Part shown: one piece after another, positions 55,813 through 61,085 of the stretch | Layout: each line of letters starts with the position of its first letter | Numbering within the stretch: position 1 is the stretch's first letter | Origin: Aeromicrobium sp. | GTDB taxonomy: Bacteria; Actinomycetota; Coriobacteriia; Anaerosomatales; Anaerosomataceae | Length of the DNA: 61,085 nucleotides | Assembly (NCBI GenBank): GCA_015351705.1 | Contig: JADIIM010000009.1 | Span: 1-61,085, forward strand | Direction of reading: 5' to 3' | Notes under the pieces: generated by a model | Told to the model about the DNA's origin: nothing | The model's database searches: none | Seen by the model: only the letters and a program-made list of their open reading frames with translations | Translations under genes and position numbers: made by a program

Positions 55813-56928
55813 ATGAACGAGGATACGAACAGCCCGGCCCCCGGCGCCACGCCGGACCCATCCATGCCGGAGCCGCCGGTGACCGAGCCGCTCGCACCGG
55901 GGCCGTCGGCGGCGTCCGCATCCCAACAGGACGCCCGGCCGACCGCGGGGACGGACGCGGCCGCGCCCGTGACGAACCGTGTGGAGGCGGGTGCTGTGCG
56001 CCGCTCGGGCAGGTGGAAGCGCATCGCGCTCATCACGCTGGTCGTCCTGCTCGTCGCGGCCGGCGCGGTGGGCGGCGTGGCGGTCTACCAGCAACTCGAC
56101 CGCGTGCGGACCGCGCAGGCGCGGCTCGACGCGGCCGCCGCGCTGCTCGACGGCGCCGAGGAGCGCCTGCTCGAGGTCGACTCGGCGGTTCAGGCGGAGA
56201 TCTCCTCAGAGATCGCCACACAGTCCGTCGAGGCCATCGAGGTCGCACAGCAGGTGCGTGCGGACGCGATCGCCGCTGAGGCCATCATCGTCGAGATCCT
56301 GCCCGATCTCGCCCCGGACATGCTGCAGATGGCCGAGGCGCTCAAGGACAGCGCAGCCGCGCGCGTGGAGATGATGGAGGCGGCGCCGGTGATCCTGGAG
56401 GCCGACCGCAAAGCCGCGCTGGCGATCGATCCGGCCGACGAGGCGCTTGAGGCCATCAAGGCCGCCGAGGCGCACATCACCACGGCTGTTGCCGAGTTCA
56501 ACAAGCACACCGAGGCGGGCGTCAAGGCGTCCACTGCCAACTCCGAGCAGGCCCGGCTGCGTCTCGTCGAGGCGCGTTCGCTTCTGGAGACGTCGACTGC
56601 CGCATTCCCTGAGGCCGACTACGATGCGTTCATCGAGTACGTGGATGCCAAGATCGCGCTCATCGCGGACTCCAAGCAGATCGACTCGCTGTGGCTTGCC
56701 GGCAAGGTCCAGGAGTCGAACGCCAAACTCGACGCATACAACAAGAAGGACGCCGAGATCGTGGCGATGGCCAAGGCGCTTCCCGCCTCGGTCCGCGACC
56801 CGATCGCAGACGCGTACGAGGACATCACCGCCGAGGCGCGAAAGCGTTACTTCGACGCGCGGGAGCAAGCGCGCGTGGCCGGAGACCGCGTGCGCGCACT
56901 GAGGGAGTCGTCGACTCGGGACCGGTAG
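55813..56928 (+). CDS. Membrane-anchored coiled-coil protein, family not recognised
   Basis: 371 aa, ATG 55813 after GAGGAGG. Pro/Ala-rich cytoplasmic start (1-60), one membrane segment (WKRIALITLVVLLVAAGAVGGVAVY, 68-92), then about 270 residues of almost continuous Ala/Glu/Arg-rich helix without cysteines or prolines in long stretches. Predicted to lie outside the membrane. No catalytic motif visible; a structural or adhesin-like role is possible but not supported further. Confidence 0.75.
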   Translation: MNEDTNSPAPGATPDPSMPEPPVTEPLAPGPSAASASQQDARPTAGTDAAAPVTNRVEAGAVRRSGRWKRIALITLVVLLVAAGAVGGVAVYQQLDRVRTAQARLDAAAALLDGAEERLLEVDSAVQAEISSEIATQSVEAIEVAQQVRADAIAAEAIIVEILPDLAPDMLQMAEALKDSAAARVEMMEAAPVILEADRKAALAIDPADEALEAIKAAEAHITTAVAEFNKHTEAGVKASTANSEQARLRLVEARSLLETSTAAFPEADYDAFIEYVDAKIALIADSKQIDSLWLAGKVQESNAKLDAYNKKDAEIVAMAKALPASVRDPIADAYEDITAEARKRYFDAREQARVAGDRVRALRESSTRDR

Positions 56929-56935
56929 TGCCGCG

Positions 56936-57643
56936 TCACTCGGTATAGCCACTGCCCAGTCGCGCCAGAGCGCCGACGTCGAACACGACAACCTCCGAGC
57001 CGCGGACCTCGAGCACGCCGTCGTCGCGGAGTCTGCCGAGGGCGCGTGAGAGCGTCTCAGGAACGGTGCCGAGCGATGCGGCGAGCTCGGTCTTGGTCAT
57101 GTCGAGCGGCACCCGCAGCCCATCGGGTGTCGGCTGTCCGGCCGCAAGCGCGCGCTGGAACAGATAGCGGGCCAGCCGGCCCGGAACATCGAGCGCAAGC
57201 GACTGCACCACGCCGGTGAGTCCCACCACGCGCTCGGCGAGGTCGGCGACGAGTGCTCGCGCGATCGCCGGCTCGGCCGTGAGGGCATCGAAGACCGCAT
57301 CGCGCGTGAGCCACGCGATCACGGCAGGTGTGGTCGCCTCGATGTGCGCCGGATGGCGTGCACCGGCAAGTGAGGCCACGGCCCCGACCGGCTCGCCGCA
57401 CCCCATCACCTCGAGCACGAGCGTGCGCCCGTCGGGAGCGAGGTGGAACGTCCGCACGCGTCCGGTCACCACCACGCCGAACCGCCCGGCAGGATCGCCT
57501 TCGGCTGCGAGTGCGGCACCGCGTCCGACGCTCTGCACCGTTGCGCTCTCGGCGAGCCGTGCCACTGCCTCGTCGCTCGCCGTCCGCCAGAGGCGGCAGG
57601 CGCGCAACGCGGCGGTCACATCGGTCCGGGGCTCCGGCGTCAC
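56936..57643 (-). CDS. Crp/Fnr family transcriptional regulator
   Basis: 235 aa. N-terminal cyclic-nucleotide-binding-like sensor (ALAAEGDPAGRFGVVVTGRVRTFHLAPDGRTLVLEVMGCGEPVG), long dimer helix, and a Crp-type winged HTH (MTKTELAASLGTVPETLSRALGRL). No N-terminal FNR-type cysteine cluster, so it is probably not an oxygen-sensing FNR; a heme- or NO-responsive DNR/HcpR-like sensor is more likely given its neighbours. GTG 57643 after AGGAGAGG. Divergent from the ygbA-hcp operon with a shared FNR-type palindrome. Confidence 0.88.
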   Translation of the reverse strand: MTPEPRTDVTAALRACRLWRTASDEAVARLAESATVQSVGRGAALAAEGDPAGRFGVVVTGRVRTFHLAPDGRTLVLEVMGCGEPVGAVASLAGARHPAHIEATTPAVIAWLTRDAVFDALTAEPAIARALVADLAERVVGLTGVVQSLALDVPGRLARYLFQRALAAGQPTPDGLRVPLDMTKTELAASLGTVPETLSRALGRLRDDGVLEVRGSEVVVFDVGALARLGSGYTE

Positions 57644-57681
57644 GGGTACTCCTCTCCTCGACGGTGCTACGTTCCCCGTCC

Positions 57682-57699
57682 CCTTGACCTACGTCAAGG
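57682..57699. promoter_or_regulatory. FNR/DNR-type palindrome in the regulator-ygbA intergenic region
   Basis: CCTTGAC-CTAC-GTCAAGG, a perfect 7+7 inverted repeat with the TTGAC-N4-GTCAA core of FNR/DNR-family sites. Its centre (57690.5) lies 41-42 bp before a TSS at about 57732 if TACGGT (57720-57725) is the -10, the class II activator geometry. A second palindrome GCATAC-G-GTATGC covers 57717-57729. Confidence 0.75.
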
Positions 57700-57767
57700 A
57701 CGCGGTGCGCCAGGTCGCATACGGTATGCGCGCCGGTGCGCCGGGAGTCCCCGTGCGAGAGGACGCG

Positions 57768-58220
57768 ATGACCGACAGGTTCGAGCAGAAGGTGAGCGCC
57801 CCTGGCGTCCGCAAGGACATCAGGACAGTCGGCGACTTCACCCGCATCTACTGCAACGGCCACCACCGCGATCGGCAGCGGGAGCCGTTCAAGAGCGCGG
57901 CGTCGGAGTTCGGTGTGTACGGGCACAGACCACTGGTCCTGTGCGCCGAGTGCGCGGAGCACCTGCGCTACGCAGAGAAGCGCCGCGCGTACTGCCCGAA
58001 GGACCCGAAGCCGTTCTGCTCGTACTGTGACACGCACTGCTACAAGGCCGAGGAGTCCGAGTGGCAGCGACAGATGATGCGCTACGCCGGTCCGCGCTCG
58101 GCACTGCACGGGTACGCGATCGCCGGCATCAAGCACGCCCTCGACGGGCGTGCGGCACGCAAGGCACACGAAGCGCGGACGCGGCCGGCCGGCCGTGCGC
58201 CGTCCGGCCCCGCCGAATGA
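57768..58220 (+). CDS. ygbA: YgbA-like 'nitrous oxide-stimulated promoter' family protein
   Basis: 150 aa. Family pattern: IYCNGHH (Cys29), LVLCAECAEHLRYAEKRRAYCP (Cys59, Cys62, Cys76), FCSYCDTHCYK (Cys84, Cys87, Cys91), MMRYAGPRSAL. The many Cys/His suggest a metal or Fe-S site. In E. coli ygbA is induced by nitric oxide and aids recovery from it. ATG 57768 follows GAGAGGA. First gene of the nitrosative-stress operon. Confidence 0.9.
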   Translation: MTDRFEQKVSAPGVRKDIRTVGDFTRIYCNGHHRDRQREPFKSAASEFGVYGHRPLVLCAECAEHLRYAEKRRAYCPKDPKPFCSYCDTHCYKAEESEWQRQMMRYAGPRSALHGYAIAGIKHALDGRAARKAHEARTRPAGRAPSGPAE

Positions 58221-58233
58221 CGAAAGGGATCCC

Positions 58234-58620
58234 ATGTCAACGACCGTGACCCGACAGATCGTCCGTATCGATGAGGAGCTGTGCAACGGCTGCGGCCTGT
58301 GCGTCTCTCCCTGTGCGGAAGGCGCCATCGTGATGGTGGACGGTAAGGCGCGAGTGGTGCGCGAGGAGCTGTGCGACGGCGCGGGCTTCTGCCTCGGCGT
58401 GTGCCCCACCGGTGCGCTGACGCTCGAGTATCGCGAGACGGTGCCGTTCGACCACCACGCTGCCGAGCCGATCATCGCCGAGAAGCAGCAGAACTACATC
58501 CCGCAGACGTGTTTCCGCTGCGGCGCCGATGAGGACCATGTCCCGCTCCTGCCCGTGCGCCAGCAGGGCCGCAGTGAGTGGGTCTGCACGCGCTGTCTGC
58601 CGACGCTCATCCACGGCTAG
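58234..58620 (+). CDS. 4Fe-4S ferredoxin-type protein with C-terminal zinc-ribbon-like motif
   Basis: 128 aa, ATG 58234 after GAAAGGG. First cluster motif CNGCGLCVSPC (17-27) is complete; the second, CDGAGFCLGVCP (47-58), has Ala50 where the second cysteine is expected, as in other ferredoxins beside hcp genes. A C-terminal pair CFRC (93-96) and CTRC (118-121) could bind zinc or another centre. Likely electron donor to Hcp encoded next. Confidence 0.88.
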   Translation: MSTTVTRQIVRIDEELCNGCGLCVSPCAEGAIVMVDGKARVVREELCDGAGFCLGVCPTGALTLEYRETVPFDHHAAEPIIAEKQQNYIPQTCFRCGADEDHVPLLPVRQQGRSEWVCTRCLPTLIHG

Positions 58621-58683
58621 ACGCACCGGCCTCTGAGCCCGGCACAACCGACCGTCAGTAGTCCCGAACAGGAAGGATCGCGC

Positions 58684-60327
58684 ATGTTCTGCAACCAGTG
58701 TGAGCAAGCAAGCAAAGGGGTCGGCTGCACCACCATCGGGGTATGCGGCAAGACGCCGGACGTCTCGGCGCTGCAGGACCTCCTGCTGCACCAGCTCAAG
58801 GGCATCGCGGCCATCGCCGTGGCTGGCGCCACGGTGGGCGTGACCGACGATGTGGCTGACGAGTACGTCACGGGCGGTCTGTTCACGACCGTGACCAACG
58901 TGGACTTCGATGCCGGACACCTTGAGGGCATCATCCGTCGTGGTGCCGAGGTCAAAGACGCGCTGCGTGCGAAGGTCGAGGCGGCGGGCGGGACCGTCCC
59001 GGCCGACGATCCGGCAGTGGCGTTCGAGCCGGCCGCGACGCTCGATGCGCTGATCGCCCAGGGCGAGGCCGTAGGCATCTTCTCCGACCAGTCCCGCGAC
59101 GAGAACGTGCAGGCGCTTCAGCAGACCGCCGTCTACGGTCTCAAGGGCATCGCGGCGTATGCGGACCACGCCCGCGTGCTCGGCCACACCGACCCTGTCG
59201 TGTACGCTTTCGAGCACGAGCTCTTGGCCGCGCTCTCCGACAAGAGCATCGACCTCAACGGGTGGGTTGCGCTCGCGCTCAAGACCGGTGAGGTCAACCT
59301 GCGCGTCATGGAGCTGCTCGACGCCGCCAACACCGGTGCGTACGGGCACCCGGTCCCCACGAGCGTGCCGCTCGGCCATCGCCCCAACAAGGCGATCGTC
59401 GTCTCGGGCCACGACCTCAAGGACCTGAAGGAGCTGCTGGAGCAGACCGAGGGCCTCGGCATCGACATCTACACCCACGGCGAGATGCTGCCGGCGCACG
59501 GCTATCCGGAGCTCAAGAAGCACAGCCACTTCTACGGCAACTACGGCACGGCATGGCAGAACCAGCGCAAGGAGTTCGATGCGTTCCCGGGCGCGGTGCT
59601 CATGACCACCAACTGCATCCAGAACCCGCGCGAGACCTACGCTGACAACATCTTCACCACCGGCCGAGTGGCGCATCCGGGCGCGAGGCACGTGGAGAAC
59701 GGCGACTTCAAGGCCGTCATCGACCGCGCGCTCGAGCTCCCCGGCTTCACCGACGAGTTCGATGGCGGAAGCGTGATGGTGGGCTTCGGGCGCAACGCGG
59801 TCATGTCCGTGGCCCCCGCGGTCATCGACGCCGTGAAGTCCGGCGCCATCCGCCACTTCTTCCTTGTCGGCGGTTGCGACGGCGCCAAGCCGGGCCGCAG
59901 CTACTACACCGACTTCGTGGACCAGGCCCCGGCCGATACGGTCATCCTCACGCTCGCGTGTGGCAAGTTCCGCTTCTTCGACCACCAGCTCGGCGAGATC
60001 GGCGGCATCCCGCGGCTGCTCGACGTGGGCCAATGCAACGACGCCTACTCGGCCATCAAGATCGCGGTCGCGCTCGCCGAGGCCTTCGAGGTCGGCGTGA
60101 ACGAGCTGCCGCTCTCGATGATCCTGTCGTGGTACGAGCAGAAGGCCGTGGCGATCCTGCTGACGCTTCTCCATCTCGGCATCACCGACATCCGGCTTGG
60201 CCCCACCCTGCCCGCGTTCATCACCCCCGCGGTGCTGCAGGTGCTCGTGGACACGTTCGCGATCAAGCCGATCGGTGAGACTGCTGCGGCGGACCTGGAG
60301 ACCGTCCTCGGCGGGAGCGCCGCATAG
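58684..60327 (+). CDS. hcp: Hydroxylamine reductase / hybrid cluster protein
   Basis: 547 aa. N-terminal Cys3, Cys6, Cys15, Cys21 (C-X2-C-X8-C-X5-C) is the [4Fe-4S] type of anaerobes. Hybrid-cluster motifs include HGEMLPAHGYP, TTNCIQNPRETY, GGCDGAKPGRSYYTDF, LACGKFRF, GQCNDAYSAIKIA. Reduces hydroxylamine in vitro and NO to N2O in vivo. ATG 58684 follows CAGGAAGGA. Sits between its ferredoxin and a small exported cytochrome. Confidence 0.97.
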   Translation: MFCNQCEQASKGVGCTTIGVCGKTPDVSALQDLLLHQLKGIAAIAVAGATVGVTDDVADEYVTGGLFTTVTNVDFDAGHLEGIIRRGAEVKDALRAKVEAAGGTVPADDPAVAFEPAATLDALIAQGEAVGIFSDQSRDENVQALQQTAVYGLKGIAAYADHARVLGHTDPVVYAFEHELLAALSDKSIDLNGWVALALKTGEVNLRVMELLDAANTGAYGHPVPTSVPLGHRPNKAIVVSGHDLKDLKELLEQTEGLGIDIYTHGEMLPAHGYPELKKHSHFYGNYGTAWQNQRKEFDAFPGAVLMTTNCIQNPRETYADNIFTTGRVAHPGARHVENGDFKAVIDRALELPGFTDEFDGGSVMVGFGRNAVMSVAPAVIDAVKSGAIRHFFLVGGCDGAKPGRSYYTDFVDQAPADTVILTLACGKFRFFDHQLGEIGGIPRLLDVGQCNDAYSAIKIAVALAEAFEVGVNELPLSMILSWYEQKAVAILLTLLHLGITDIRLGPTLPAFITPAVLQVLVDTFAIKPIGETAAADLETVLGGSAA

Positions 60328-60330
60328 GCC

Positions 60331-60639
60331 ATGACGACGTTCAAGCGCATCGTGATCGGTCTCGGGGCGACGGTGCTCGTGCTGGCCGCCCTTGTGGCTG
60401 CGATGTTCGCATTCGGAACGCCGACCGCCCCGAAGGCGCCGCCCTCGTCGGCGGTGCCTTCGGGTGCGGTGTCGTCGGCTGACAGCACCGCCGACGTGAC
60501 GGCGAGTCCGCTTGCGGTCCAGGTCCCGGGCTGCGTGTGTCACAGTGACGACCCGCAGGTGGTGGCCGAGCACGCTACCTACCGGATGAGCCAGTGCTTC
60601 GACTGCCACAGCGGCGGGACGCCGCCGATGGGCCGATAG
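60331..60639 (+). CDS. Small exported cytochrome with one CXXCH and one CXCH site, in the hcp operon
   Basis: 102 aa, beginning 3 bp after the hcp stop. Uncleaved-anchor-like or signal segment at 6-28, Ser/Ala/Pro linker, then Cys68-Val-Cys70-His71 and Cys89-Phe-Asp-Cys92-His93 (CFDCH) in a 35-residue tail with HATYRMSQ between them. Looks like a minimal two-heme domain exposed outside the membrane. The first site has one residue between the cysteines, a spacing that ordinary cytochrome c maturation does not use. No ribosome site, so it is probably coupled to hcp. Confidence 0.75.
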   Translation: MTTFKRIVIGLGATVLVLAALVAAMFAFGTPTAPKAPPSSAVPSGAVSSADSTADVTASPLAVQVPGCVCHSDDPQVVAEHATYRMSQCFDCHSGGTPPMGR

Positions 60640-60696
60640 CGGTCGCGCGTCGGCGAGCGGCAGCGTAGCGGCGCCATGACGGGGTATCGTGGACGC

Positions 60697-61085
60697 ATGA
60701 GCGGAAACGATACCCCCGCATCACCCCGCGCCGCGCGGGCACGGACCATCGGGCGCATCGCGGCCGGACTGCTCGCGGTCGTGGTGGGCCTTGCGCTCTT
60801 CGGGCAGGTGTCCGCGGCGAGCGAGCGGATCGGCCCGGTGACCCTCGGCGTCCGGCTGGCCCCCGCGCTGACCGCCCCGGGAACGTCGCTCGCGCTGCCC
60901 CCGTTCGGCCCGGTGCGCGCCGACACGCACGCGGGGCCGGTCTCGGTCACGCTGTCGCTCGACGCCGTGGACATCGCCGCGCTCGAGCAGCTGGGCTCGG
61001 GCGGCACGCCCACCGCGGCCGACACCGCCGGCTGGATCGCCGAGGTGCGCACGCGCGTCCTGGGCGCTGCAGCACGGGGCGCGCT
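60697..61085 (+). CDS. Probable membrane-anchored metallophosphoesterase, N-terminal part
   Basis: The frame is open from ATG 60697 to the window end (129 codons seen). One N-terminal membrane segment (TIGRIAAGLLAVVVGLALFGQ, 17-37), then a beta-rich region (IGPVTLGVRLAPALTAPGTSLALPPFGPVRADTHAGPVSVTLSLDAVD) that resembles the N-terminal domain of actinobacterial membrane metallophosphoesterases. The catalytic domain would be outside the window, so this call is tentative. Confidence 0.5.
   Translation, partial: MSGNDTPASPRAARARTIGRIAAGLLAVVVGLALFGQVSAASERIGPVTLGVRLAPALTAPGTSLALPPFGPVRADTHAGPVSVTLSLDAVDIAALEQLGSGGTPTAADTAGWIAEVRTRVLGAAARGA

Noticed and set aside
58237-60609. 790-codon open frame on the minus strand opposite ferredoxin and hcp
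   Set aside because: It lies antisense to well-recognised genes and its translation is Arg/His/Val/Asp-rich, as expected from the complement of GC-rich codons; no motif or ribosome site.

Overview
The window is about 61 kb of GC-rich chromosomal DNA that spans a bacterial replication origin. The features point to a deep-branching actinobacterium of the Coriobacteriia/OPB41 ('Anaerosomatia') kind, which is an inference from context and not a database result. They include a canonical rpmH/dnaA origin, a WYL (PafB/PafC-like) regulator pair, many GTG starts, strong Shine-Dalgarno sites, and an anaerobic iron-, heme- and nitrosative-stress gene set (FeoAB, rubrerythrin, Hcp, YgbA, multiheme cytochrome). 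No phage, insertion sequence, CRISPR array or rRNA operon was seen.

Layout. 1-9.2 kb: end of a GH94 glycoside phosphorylase, a secreted subtilase with cell-wall-binding repeats, a lipid-modification cassette (SDR, FAD amine oxidase-like, DUF1365, cyclopropane-fatty-acid synthase-like), a baeRF-family protein and tRNA-Ile(GAT). 9.2-14.5 kb: YjbQ, a bifunctional-nuclease-family protein, a MacAB-like export system and a HAD phosphatase. 14.5-25 kb, minus strand: gyrA, a small membrane protein, gyrB, dciA-like DUF721, recF, dnaN, dnaA and an unusual GHKL-ATPase/HTH gene. 24.95-25.67 kb: oriC with DnaA boxes. 25.67-31.3 kb, plus strand: rpmH, rnpA, yidD, yidC, jag/khpB, rsmG with two parS sites, parA, parB and a YtxH protein. 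All genes adjacent to oriC point away from it.

31.4-39.2 kb: an AddAB-like helicase-nuclease pair, in which both subunits end in a four-cysteine nuclease domain, then rlmN and rubrerythrin on the opposite strand. 39.3-43.6 kb: a membrane-anchored multiheme cytochrome c, an HtrA protease, a small membrane protein and D-Ala-D-Ala ligase. 43.6-49.9 kb: an orphan sensor kinase coupled to L-serine dehydratase alpha, the FeoA-FeoB-Cys-rich operon on the other strand, then L-serine dehydratase beta. 50-55.5 kb: a secreted/anchored protein, an exonuclease-DinG helicase fusion and the WYL pair, whose leader is a strongly structured nested inverted repeat. 55.8-60.7 kb: an anchored coiled-coil protein, a Crp/Fnr regulator, and the divergent YgbA-ferredoxin-Hcp-small cytochrome operon behind a perfect FNR-type palindrome. 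The last gene, probably a metallophosphoesterase, runs off the end.

The most unusual signals are: the structured leader of the WYL operon; CX1CH (not CXXCH) heme-like motifs in two separate exported cytochromes, one of them within the Hcp operon; the ATPase/HTH gene coupled to dnaA at the origin; and an eight-cysteine mini-protein translationally coupled to feoB.
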